Source: an uncultured bacterium (GTDB lineage: Bacteria > Bacillota_I > Bacilli_A > RF39 > UBA660). Taken from it: a stretch of 33,764 nucleotides of DNA. Shown in pieces: positions 1-7,562 of this stretch; within the stretch, counting starts at the first letter, position 1, and each line of letters begins with the position of its first letter. A model generated the notes under the pieces. It was not told where the DNA came from. It did no database searches and worked only from the letters and a program-made list of their open reading frames with translations. The stretch is taken from NCBI GenBank assembly GCA_959020415.1, contig CAUERX010000014.1, forward strand, positions 1 to 33,764, read 5' to 3'. The position numbers were made by a program, and so were the translations under genes.

Positions 1-42
1 CCCCCCCCATATTGTCAACTATTTCAACTCAAAATTCACAAA

Positions 43-70
43 AAAACTTTAGTTATTTTTTTAACTAAAA
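43..70 (-). terminator. Intrinsic terminator after the 214-aa gene
   Basis: The arms TTTAGTTA (48-55) and TAACTAAA (62-69) form a hairpin. On the minus strand it is followed by a run of about six T. It lies just downstream of the stop codon of the minus-strand gene ending at 94. Almost the same stem recurs at 7497-7520. Confidence 0.8.
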
Positions 71-93
71 TTTGACGGGATCAAAAAAAGAAT

Positions 94-738
94 CTAATTA
101 GTACTAGATTCTTCTAAAGCGGCAACCTCAAGTTTCTTATCATTGTGAATAAGAGTTAATGATCCTGTTTTTTGATATCCTAAATCTGTTTTATATTCAA
201 CTTCGAAGTTTATTTTATAAGCTTTATCATCAGTATTATCACCATATTTAAAGCTTTCACCGTCTTTTTTCTCTGTTGAAACATTAGTTACAATTGGTAA
301 ATCTTGGTCTCTATCACCATAAACATTATTTTCAACAGTTTTATAAATTGAATTTGCAGCTAATTTTTTAAAATCTTCCCGGAAGTTTTTATAAACAAAT
401 TGAACTCCACCAATGTCATTTTTATTAACTTTATTATCCAAATTATAAAAGTCAGCAACAAATAATTTAGCAACTAAATCAGCATACTTAGCTTCATCTA
501 CGTCATCTGATTCTAAAACTGTTTTTAGCTCTTTAAATAAACTTTTATAATATTTAGTAGCATTACCGCTTAGTGTATAATCATAGCCTTCAATTTTGTC
601 AACGCTTTCTACTTTAATAGTATTGTCATCTTTCTTATTTAAATTTAAGAAGATAGTCGCCACAACGGCAGCAATTATAACAATTAAAATTACAGCGAAA
701 ATGGTTATTTTCTTTTTACTTATTTTTCTTTTAGCCAT
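94..738 (-). CDS. Membrane-anchored protein of unknown function, 214 aa
   Basis: The family is not recognised. A Lys/Arg-rich N-terminus (residues 1-11) is followed by one hydrophobic helix (about 12-32) and a soluble region of about 180 residues rich in Asp, Lys and Asn, so the protein should be anchored in the membrane with its C-terminal part outside. No enzyme motif or lipobox cysteine is visible. The start is supported by AAGGAGAA six bases before ATG. It overlaps the end of the upstream LtaS-type gene by 8 bp (731-738), so the two are probably co-transcribed and translationally coupled, with the 43-70 terminator ending the unit. A role accompanying teichoic acid or envelope synthesis is inferred from context only. 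Confidence 0.85.
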   Translation of the reverse strand: MAKRKISKKKITIFAVILIVIIAAVVATIFLNLNKKDDNTIKVESVDKIEGYDYTLSGNATKYYKSLFKELKTVLESDDVDEAKYADLVAKLFVADFYNLDNKVNKNDIGGVQFVYKNFREDFKKLAANSIYKTVENNVYGDRDQDLPIVTNVSTEKKDGESFKYGDNTDDKAYKINFEVEYKTDLGYQKTGSLTLIHNDKKLEVAALEESSTN

Positions 739-2788
739 TTTTATTCTCCTTTAATACTTTATCACTTTCTTTAATCTTTTTGATTAAATCATGAACAATA
801 ATATCATTAGAAACTGATACTTCTCGTTCTGCTCTTTTTGAATATTTTTCAATGTAATCAGCACTAATAACTGAATTTTCATCTAATAAGATTCCCTCAT
901 CACTTTGACTATCATAATACATTTTATCTGTTATCCAGTTACCATTCGGGAAAACAACAAAGTTTTCATCAATACTAAATATATCATGACCTAAAGCATA
1001 ATCACTATGAATACCTAACATATTACCCAAGGTTGGAAGGACATCATACATTCCCATAACTTTCTTTATTTCTTTTTTTTCTTGATTATCTTTAGTCCAG
1101 ATAATAAATGGAACTTTACGATTTATTTCATAATCATATTTACTAAATTCTTTATATTTTGGATCATCATCATCTAATTTAGAATCAGTTTCTGGATTAT
1201 AATTGTAATAATAATCATATTCTGAACGTTTTATTTTAGCATCATGATCACCATAAATAACTAAAATAGTATCATCTAGCAATCCAGCATTGTCTAATTC
1301 TTGAACAAATTCACCAATTGCCTCGTCAGCATAATGAGCAGTAGTAAAATAATTTCCTAATGTTCTATTTTTTAAGAAATCGTTAACTACCTCTTCTTCT
1401 TGTCCAGTTTCTTCGTTTACTTTCTTATAATGATATGTTAAATCTAAATCAGTTTGATCTTCTAACCCAGTAAATGGTGTATGGTTAGTAAGCATAATAG
1501 TTAAACCATACCAATTGTCATACTTTTCATCAATTTTTTTAATTTTTTCGACAGATTGTTTAAAGAATGATTTATCATTTAAGCCTAAACCAATAACATC
1601 TTCATCATTAATTTTATAGTCGGTTTTATAATTATAGAATTTATCATAACCTAATTGTTTATGCATAACTTCACGGTTCCAGAAATTACCTTTATTAGCA
1701 TGCATACTAAAGGTATAATAGCCTTGATCTTTTAATAATTTTGGAGTTGAGGTATATTCTCTATCCCAATAACTTACAAAAACGGTTCCATTACTTGCTG
1801 GAAGCAATGATGTATTAAATGTAAATTCACTATCACTACTGGTTCCAACACTTTCTTGGGCATAGAAATTTGAGAAATACAAACCTTCTTTTGCTAGCTT
1901 ATTAATGTTTGGAGTAATTTCTTTACCGTTTATTTCCGTAGATAATAAATAGTTTTGAATACTCTCAGCATGAATAACTATAACATTTTTACCTTTATAT
2001 TTATTTGTATACTTATTGTTACTAGTTTCTGAAGGGTATTCATCATAATACTCTCTTACTTCTTTAGCCGCTTTATCATAACCAAAAAGTGGACTTATTT
2101 GTGGTTTTAAACTAGCAATTAAATCATTACCTTGGTAAACATAAATACCAAATTTCATAACAACATATTCACGGTTCCATTGTTTATATAACCTACTGAT
2201 ATCTGTACCAGTGACTGTCGACATGAAAAAACCTAAAGAAATAGCGGCTAACAATAATGTTTTTAAGAAAACAACACGTCCATGTTTCTTAGTACTGATA
2301 CTGTCATAATAACTTGTGTTTTTAAAATGACGATTAACTAATATTAAAATAACTGGCGCCAAAAGATAACTAAAATCTTTTATTTCAACTATCGTATTTA
2401 AGGCGTCACTAACACCAAATATTTGAACTGATGTTGCTAATAATGAAAATGATGTAAATGAAACATAGTTTGAATAATATGCAGAATTAATAACACATAT
2501 TAAAGTAAAAACTATAGTCCAAAACATATAATATTTAAAACGATTTTTCTTTTTAAATAAATAGCCAAAAGCTCCGACAAATACTATAACTGAGAAATCA
2601 GCTAAAATAGGACTAATAGCTGTAAAGTTTTTAACAGTAAAAAATCTTAATAAACAAGCATCAACTAAACAAACTAAAATAAAAGTAATAAAAAGCACGT
2701 TATGCTTAAAATAATGTTTCACACTTTTGCCAAATTTTATTAAAAAGTTTTTAGTTCGTGCACTGATGTTTTCAATCTTTTCCTTCAT
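731..2788 (-). CDS. ltaS: Lipoteichoic acid synthase-type sulfatase-fold transferase
   Basis: This 685-aa protein has about five N-terminal membrane helices (residues 30-190) followed by an extracellular sulfatase/alkaline-phosphatase-fold domain (about 265-640). Family landmarks are visible: the metal-binding Glu in IHAESIQ (E275), the nucleophile Thr in VGTSSDSE (T316), the substrate-region His in SMHANKGN (H363), and the metal pair in YGDHD (D514, H515). LtaS enzymes move glycerol phosphate from phosphatidylglycerol onto a glycolipid anchor to build the polyglycerol-phosphate chain, and length and layout match the family. Paralogues with primase or phosphoethanolamine-type activity cannot be excluded from sequence alone. 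GAGGTGAA precedes the ATG. It forms a two-gene unit with the 214-aa anchored protein. Confidence 0.9.
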   Translation of the reverse strand: MKEKIENISARTKNFLIKFGKSVKHYFKHNVLFITFILVCLVDACLLRFFTVKNFTAISPILADFSVIVFVGAFGYLFKKKNRFKYYMFWTIVFTLICVINSAYYSNYVSFTSFSLLATSVQIFGVSDALNTIVEIKDFSYLLAPVILILVNRHFKNTSYYDSISTKKHGRVVFLKTLLLAAISLGFFMSTVTGTDISRLYKQWNREYVVMKFGIYVYQGNDLIASLKPQISPLFGYDKAAKEVREYYDEYPSETSNNKYTNKYKGKNVIVIHAESIQNYLLSTEINGKEITPNINKLAKEGLYFSNFYAQESVGTSSDSEFTFNTSLLPASNGTVFVSYWDREYTSTPKLLKDQGYYTFSMHANKGNFWNREVMHKQLGYDKFYNYKTDYKINDEDVIGLGLNDKSFFKQSVEKIKKIDEKYDNWYGLTIMLTNHTPFTGLEDQTDLDLTYHYKKVNEETGQEEEVVNDFLKNRTLGNYFTTAHYADEAIGEFVQELDNAGLLDDTILVIYGDHDAKIKRSEYDYYYNYNPETDSKLDDDDPKYKEFSKYDYEINRKVPFIIWTKDNQEKKEIKKVMGMYDVLPTLGNMLGIHSDYALGHDIFSIDENFVVFPNGNWITDKMYYDSQSDEGILLDENSVISADYIEKYSKRAEREVSVSNDIIVHDLIKKIKESDKVLKENKNG

Positions 2789-2813
2789 AATTCACCTCGG
2801 TTTATACCTCCCC

Positions 2814-2819
2814 ATTATA
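2814..2819 (-). promoter_or_regulatory. -10 element for the ltaS-type gene
   Basis: TATAAT on the minus strand, 25 bases upstream of the ltaS start. Its -35 region falls in the T-tract of the preceding terminator and is weak, so only the -10 is well supported. Confidence 0.45.
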
Positions 2820-2831
2820 CCACGTTTAAAC

Positions 2832-2860
2832 AAGAAAAAAAAGTGGTTTTTCGCCACTTT
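2832..2860 (-). terminator. Intrinsic terminator after the YihY-type gene
   Basis: On the minus strand the stem AAAGTGG/CCACTTT (2840-2846 with 2854-2860) is followed by eight T. It ends the 6347-2986 operon just before the ltaS promoter. Confidence 0.8.
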
Positions 2861-2955
2861 ACTATTTACTAGTCAAAAGCTAGGAGATTATTACCAAATT
2901 AATACTTCTCGTATTCACAGTAAAATCGAGGTCAGTACTAGTAGTCTGCGGGAGA

Positions 2956-2982
2956 GATACATATAGGTAATAAATATGTATC
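2956..2982. repeat. Perfect inverted repeat beside a stop codon
   Basis: GATACATAT (2956-2964) and ATATGTATC (2974-2982) form a 9-bp hairpin three bases beyond the stop of the YihY-type gene. There is no T-tract, so it is not a standard terminator. It may stabilise the mRNA 3' end. The rest of 2861-2955 shows no gene. Confidence 0.4.
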
Positions 2983-2985
2983 CCA

Positions 2986-3828
2986 TTAACTATCCTGAAC
3001 AGTTTTTGTTTTTTTATTACTTATTTTTTTAGCTTCCTCATATTCAGCTGAATTTATAGCAATTCCCATAACAAGAATATAAGCTAAAAAATACACCCAG
3101 ATCATCATTACAATGATCGTCGATATTCCACCATAGAACATTTTGTAATTGGCAAAATTAGAAATATATATGGAATAAATAGCAGTAATAATTATCCAAC
3201 CAAGCGTAGTGAATAAAGCACCTTTATTCATATATTTACTTGGTATTTGCGCATCAGGCGCTAAAGCGTAGATAAGCTTTATCATCCAGAAAATACAAGC
3301 AAAAGCAATTGGCCACTTTAATAAAATAAAGATGGCATAGAGCTTGTCGCTAATATTAGCAAATATTGCTAAACTAATTATATGTTTAGCAATAACATTG
3401 CCATAAGCCAAAACTAAAACATTGAATATAAATAATGCCATAAGTAAGATAATCATAAAGAAGGCTTTAGTTCGTCTTTTAAGAAAAGGTGCGTGTTTTA
3501 TACCAAAAAGTTCATTTGAGGTAACTATTAAAGAATTGGTTCCATTCGATATTAAATAAAAACCAATTATCATGAAAAAAGCAACATTTCCAGTAATATG
3601 ACTATTAGTTAAAAATGGCATTAAAACATTAGAAACATCTTCCGGTAAAATATTGTTCATTAAAGAAACAAAGGCGTTAGAAAACAAACTAATATTTGAG
3701 CCAATATAACCAATTAAAGTTAATAATGGAAAAATAGCCAAAATGATAAAAAAGGCTAGTTGCCCTGGAAGTATCATCATTTCCGGTTTCATGAAAATAT
3801 TAAATATTTTTTTTAGAAACTTTTTCAT
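2986..3828 (-). CDS. YihY/BrkB-family inner-membrane protein
   Basis: A 280-aa polytopic protein with about six membrane helices. The C-terminal block, running from the ALAPDAQIP region through GALFTTLGW to FYGGIS, a W-x-Y-containing helix and a GIAINSAEYE ending, matches the conserved core of the YihY/virulence factor BrkB family (UPF0761). These proteins are often annotated as RNase BN, which is a historical error; the real function is unsettled. The N-terminus has the usual short amphipathic segment before the first helix. AGAGG lies seven bases before ATG. It begins 19 bp after the GGDEF-like gene and is probably the last gene of that operon. Confidence 0.85.
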   Translation of the reverse strand: MKKFLKKIFNIFMKPEMMILPGQLAFFIILAIFPLLTLIGYIGSNISLFSNAFVSLMNNILPEDVSNVLMPFLTNSHITGNVAFFMIIGFYLISNGTNSLIVTSNELFGIKHAPFLKRRTKAFFMIILLMALFIFNVLVLAYGNVIAKHIISLAIFANISDKLYAIFILLKWPIAFACIFWMIKLIYALAPDAQIPSKYMNKGALFTTLGWIIITAIYSIYISNFANYKMFYGGISTIIVMMIWVYFLAYILVMGIAINSAEYEEAKKISNKKTKTVQDS

Positions 3829-3847
3829 GGACTAGCCTCTTTCTATA

Positions 3848-5884
3848 TTATTTATCTTCTTCTTTATTACTACGCATATCTAAAGTTGCTTCATTTACAG
3901 CGTCATCAATCGTTTTAATTTCATCAGTTATCATACTGTAACCAATTGCAGCACCAAAGCCATGTGATAAATTTTTAAATTCTTTATGAAGTTTGCGGAT
4001 ATAGGTAATAACGGCTTTTTCATCATGCCCAACCATAAAGATTAAGAACTCGTTACCATTACTTCTAATAATTTCACTATTGGATAATTGATTAGCAATT
4101 AAAATTCCTGCTCCTTCGACAATAACTTTATCACCTTCGGTGTGACCAAAGTTGTCATTAATATAAGCTATGTTGTTTAAGTCAACAATGATAATAGACT
4201 GTGGATATACTTCGCTATTGTCCCATGTTTCAATATTATCATTTAAATAATTGCGGTTTTTCAATGAGGTCATAGTATCAATATATCGTAATTTATCAGC
4301 TTTCGATAATTTCGGACGATAATTTTTACGATTTTTAATAAATTTACCAGTAATTATACCAACTAAAACTAACAAAATAGCACTGAAGATAATGATAAGC
4401 ATTTGAATTAGCTTATTACTATTATTGTAATTTAATAAATCTTTATAACCATTATTAATAATTTGGTTACTATTTACAAATGATAAGTAAAAATCAAATA
4501 ATTCGTTAAAGGTTTTATTAGCTGAAATATCACGACTAACAAAGCTATAATCGCTATCTAATTTAAAGGTATACAAGCTTTTAAAATTATTCAGATCATT
4601 TCGAACATAATAATCATATGTGTAGTAATCAATAGCGGCAATATCATTTTTTCCAAGATTATTAATTAAAGCATTGATGTTGTCAAATGTTTTTGTTTTA
4701 ACACCATGTTCATTTAAATATTTATCAATTTTACTATTTTTAATAGTAAAAACAGTATTTTCTGATAAGGAATTAACTGAATTTATTGATGCATTGGTAT
4801 TTTGATCAACAATAATTGTAACCTTTTCATTATATGGTGATACGGTATTGTAAACATCCATGCTATATTTATCTTTGCTTTGATAATCAAAGATAATATC
4901 TAATTTATTTTCATCAAAATCTTTGGTAAGATTTTCAATGCTTGAATATTTTTTATAATCAATTTCAACATTCGTAGCTTTTGCAAAATTGTTTAAGAAA
5001 TTATAATTGAAACCTCTTAAACCATCTTTAGTTGTAACGTCAAATGGGCTATTTAAAACAAAGCCATAACTATAACGTTTACTTCGGAATTTAACTTGTT
5101 CTTTTTCATCAACTTTTTTTACTTTAAAATAATTTTCAGCTAAATTTTTATTAAATTCATCTTCAAAATTATTTTTATACCATTTATCATAATACTTATT
5201 TAAAATTTTGTTTAAAGTAGATGTGTTACCAAGTCTTAGAACATAATCTTTTGTATATTCCGTAATATTATAAGCAATATTTAATTTTTCACTCTCAATA
5301 ACGTCATTAAGATATGCTAATTTAGGAATAGCAATAGCATCAATGCTGTCACCTTTCATATCTTGAAGCATTGAATCTACATCTTTATAACTTTTATAAG
5401 TTACTTCACCACTGCCCAAAAGATATTTACTAATTTTTGTCATGTCATCTTCTAAAACACCAATAACTAAATGGTTAATATCACTTACATCAATATATTT
5501 AATTTTGGTTTTAGTAACTAAAACATAATTGTCTTGATATATTAAAATATCTTTTTCCGTTTTTTGATCAGTTACGGTTACAGCATATGTACTAGATGGT
5601 TTTTCTTCACTAGTATATGGTAGTTTATTAAATTCTAAATCGGTATCTTTTTCAAGATCATTTAAAAAATCAAAAACAACGCCTTCACCATCGCTACTTA
5701 AAATTGGTGTATCACTTGGGATAGATAAATCGATTAACTTGTTTTTATTGTTTTCAATCCATTTTTTTTCACTAACAGTTAAAGTGGTATTTTTGTCTTC
5801 CTTAGTAAAGTAGTAGAAGGCACTAAAAGCGCCTAGTAAAATAATAATTACTAAAGCGGCAATCCAAATTTTTTTATTTTTCAC
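3848..5884 (-). CDS. Membrane receptor with two solute-binding-like domains and a degenerate GGDEF domain
   Basis: The best start is GTG at 5884, preceded by AGGTGA at the right distance. This gives 678 aa and an 11-bp overlap with the upstream gene; the longer reading to 5932 is less likely. One helix (about 7-26) leads to an extracytoplasmic region of about 460 residues resembling two bacterial solute-binding (SBP type 3) modules in tandem (about 40-255 and 265-480). A second helix follows (about 492-515), then a cytoplasmic GGDEF-fold domain (about 535-672). The diguanylate cyclase landmarks VDLNN (D567) and NDNFGHTEGD are kept, but the signature reads SNGNEF (608-613) instead of GGDEF/GGEEF. 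Loss of the first Gly and of the metal-binding Asp/Glu suggests little or no c-di-GMP synthesis. It may be a ligand-gated scaffold or nucleotide sensor. It is co-transcribed with its neighbours on both sides. Confidence 0.85.
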   Translation of the reverse strand: MKNKKIWIAALVIIILLGAFSAFYYFTKEDKNTTLTVSEKKWIENNKNKLIDLSIPSDTPILSSDGEGVVFDFLNDLEKDTDLEFNKLPYTSEEKPSSTYAVTVTDQKTEKDILIYQDNYVLVTKTKIKYIDVSDINHLVIGVLEDDMTKISKYLLGSGEVTYKSYKDVDSMLQDMKGDSIDAIAIPKLAYLNDVIESEKLNIAYNITEYTKDYVLRLGNTSTLNKILNKYYDKWYKNNFEDEFNKNLAENYFKVKKVDEKEQVKFRSKRYSYGFVLNSPFDVTTKDGLRGFNYNFLNNFAKATNVEIDYKKYSSIENLTKDFDENKLDIIFDYQSKDKYSMDVYNTVSPYNEKVTIIVDQNTNASINSVNSLSENTVFTIKNSKIDKYLNEHGVKTKTFDNINALINNLGKNDIAAIDYYTYDYYVRNDLNNFKSLYTFKLDSDYSFVSRDISANKTFNELFDFYLSFVNSNQIINNGYKDLLNYNNSNKLIQMLIIIFSAILLVLVGIITGKFIKNRKNYRPKLSKADKLRYIDTMTSLKNRNYLNDNIETWDNSEVYPQSIIIVDLNNIAYINDNFGHTEGDKVIVEGAGILIANQLSNSEIIRSNGNEFLIFMVGHDEKAVITYIRKLHKEFKNLSHGFGAAIGYSMITDEIKTIDDAVNEATLDMRSNKEEDK

Positions 5885-6347
5885 TTTGTTCACCTGCATT
5901 TCCCCAAGAGAAATCATCATTACCTTTGGCACGATATCCGATTATTGGGAAATCCTCACCTTTAGAGTCTAAAAATACTTGAACATCGTAATATTTTAAA
6001 TTCTTCTTACTTATTTTGTCTGTCACCTCTTTTGCGTATGTTTTTGCGGTATCTAATTTAACACTATCTTCTAATTTAATAGTAAAGTTTAAAATTCTAC
6101 CTTCTTTATGATAAGTTACTTTAGTTACACCATCTTTACTACCAACGGTATCTTTAATATCGTTGATGGTACTAGATGAAATTTTATATTTATCTTCATC
6201 GTCTAATCTATGGCCATAGTTATTGTCACCGAATGCTGGAACAATAAAGAAGATTATGAAGAAAGCTAAGAGAATTACAAAGAATAATCCGCCTCCTATC
6301 ATACAGCCTTTTTTATGGTTATGAATAAATTCTTTCATTCCTTTCAT
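5874..6347 (-). CDS. Small membrane-anchored protein of unknown function, 157 aa
   Basis: The family is not recognised. Basic N-terminus (residues 1-13), a strong hydrophobic helix (about 18-38), then about 115 residues outside the membrane with a compact alternating pattern of possible strands and one helix (about 55-140). GAGGTGAT sits ahead of the ATG, and a good promoter lies immediately upstream. It leads an operon with the GGDEF-like receptor, whose GTG start overlaps this gene's end (5874-5884), and the YihY-type gene. It may be an accessory or ligand-presenting subunit of the receptor, but that rests only on coupling. Confidence 0.8.
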   Translation of the reverse strand: MKGMKEFIHNHKKGCMIGGGLFFVILLAFFIIFFIVPAFGDNNYGHRLDDEDKYKISSSTINDIKDTVGSKDGVTKVTYHKEGRILNFTIKLEDSVKLDTAKTYAKEVTDKISKKNLKYYDVQVFLDSKGEDFPIIGYRAKGNDDFSWGNAGEQSEK

Positions 6348-6371
6348 TTTATCACCTCAAATACTTTCATC

Positions 6372-6400
6372 ATTATACTATATTTACATTTTATTTTCAA
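6372..6400 (-). promoter_or_regulatory. Promoter of the anchored protein/GGDEF-like/YihY operon
   Basis: On the minus strand TTGAAA (6395-6400), a 17-bp spacer and TATAAT (6372-6377), 25 bases before the first start codon. Confidence 0.8.
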
Positions 6401-6404
6401 TTGC

Positions 6405-7388
6405 CTAACCGATAATATATGGGCTTCCGCTGGTGCCGTTGCCACCGTTTACTTTAGCATCCTTTTTAACAGTAACTACTGGTCTAACGCTTAAACTAGT
6501 TGTTTTGGCAGTAGTAGCAAGGGTATTATTGATGTAATAAATCTTACCATCAGCTGTTTTATTAAGTGTATAACCACTAAGGGCGGTTAGATAGTTTCCT
6601 GTATTACATCCAGCTCCATTAGTTTCACAATTGCTTGAATTAGAAGCATCGACATAATCAGCTGTTGATAGTAATCCAACATTTGTCTTAGTTCGTTCAG
6701 AACATTCATTACCGATAACACCTGTACAGAAATAACTTTCAATTACAAAGCTTTTAGCAGATAGTGAATTGTAAAATGCTTTTAAAGTCGAATTAATAGT
6801 TGATGTATCAAATGAATTATTAGATGTATCCCACACTGAGTTTGTATAAACATCGCTCATAACTAGTTTGATAGTGCCATCACTATTTATTCTTAAAATT
6901 CGCCAATTTTTACCACTGAATTTGGCATAATTATTGACGGTTTGTCCTTTATAAATACCTTGCTGAGCTTTTAAAACTGCCCTATCTGGTGAGTTAGTAT
7001 AAAACCACTGACCAATGGTATCCTTAGTTTCTGCATCACTAAATTCATAAATGTATTGATTAGACTTATAAGTTACAGTAACTTCACCAACTATTGGTTT
7101 ATTTGTTCTTGGGTCAAGAGCATTGTCTTCAGAAATATATCCTTGGCCTAATAAATCACTTATTTTAACTGAGGCTGTGGCATTTTCTGTTTGATCTGGC
7201 AATGCACTTGTATTTTCTAAATAATATTCTTTTGCAGCCTTAATAATGATGGCCTTTTGACTCTCATAAGCACTATCTTTTGAACTTTTTAATAGTGAAT
7301 TGATTGCAGGAAAAACTATTAAAGCTATTAAAGCTAAAATAGCTACTACAGCTATCAATTCGACAAGTGTAAAAGCTTTTTCTTTCAT
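6405..7388 (-). CDS. Orphan prepilin-type protein with a large C-terminal domain
   Basis: The N-terminus, a short basic leader then FTLVELIAVVAILALIAL, is the class III prepilin signal. A prepilin peptidase would cut before Phe5, with Glu at +5 of the mature protein. The residue before the cut is Ala instead of the usual Gly; Ala is tolerated by some peptidases. The helix continues to about residue 35. A roughly 270-residue exported domain follows, containing a NWRILRINSDG motif seen in pilin-like surface proteins of related gut Firmicutes, four cysteines in two close pairs (about 220-270), and a Gly/Ser-rich end. No pilus assembly ATPase, peptidase or other pilin is present in the window. 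It is 327 aa, far longer than a normal major pilin. AAGGGTGAT precedes the ATG. Confidence 0.85.
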   Translation of the reverse strand: MKEKAFTLVELIAVVAILALIALIVFPAINSLLKSSKDSAYESQKAIIIKAAKEYYLENTSALPDQTENATASVKISDLLGQGYISEDNALDPRTNKPIVGEVTVTYKSNQYIYEFSDAETKDTIGQWFYTNSPDRAVLKAQQGIYKGQTVNNYAKFSGKNWRILRINSDGTIKLVMSDVYTNSVWDTSNNSFDTSTINSTLKAFYNSLSAKSFVIESYFCTGVIGNECSERTKTNVGLLSTADYVDASNSSNCETNGAGCNTGNYLTALSGYTLNKTADGKIYYINNTLATTAKTTSLSVRPVVTVKKDAKVNGGNGTSGSPYIIG

Positions 7389-7417
7389 TCTATCACCCTT
7401 ATATATTCTATAAGTAA

Positions 7418-7446
7418 ATTATAAATTATTTATGATGTAAAGTCAA
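7418..7446 (-). promoter_or_regulatory. Promoter of the prepilin-type gene
   Basis: On the minus strand TTGACT (7441-7446), 17 bp, TATAAT (7418-7423), 29 bases ahead of the start codon. Confidence 0.8.
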
Positions 7447-7489
7447 TGAAAAGGAAATTAGTTGACAATTACTTTTCTTTTAGACCAAC

Positions 7490-7520
7490 AAAAAAACTTT
7501 AGTTATTATTCTAACTAAAG
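7490..7520 (-). terminator. Intrinsic terminator after the P-type ATPase
   Basis: CTTTAGTTA (7497-7505) pairs with TAACTAAAG (7512-7520), followed on the minus strand by seven T. The stem is nearly the same as at 43-70. Confidence 0.85.
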
Positions 7521-7562
7521 TTGGGATAAGTATATAAATGCTTATTTATTATGCAAATAGCC

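Noticed and set aside
2727..2966. Plus-strand ORF of 79 codons over the ltaS start and intergenic region
   Set aside because: It begins inside the antisense of ltaS, has no ribosome site, and runs through a terminator and hairpins.
2861..2985. Small RNA or 24-codon ORF after the YihY-type gene
   Set aside because: A short ATG frame exists but has no ribosome site, and no promoter could be assigned; only the hairpin is solid.
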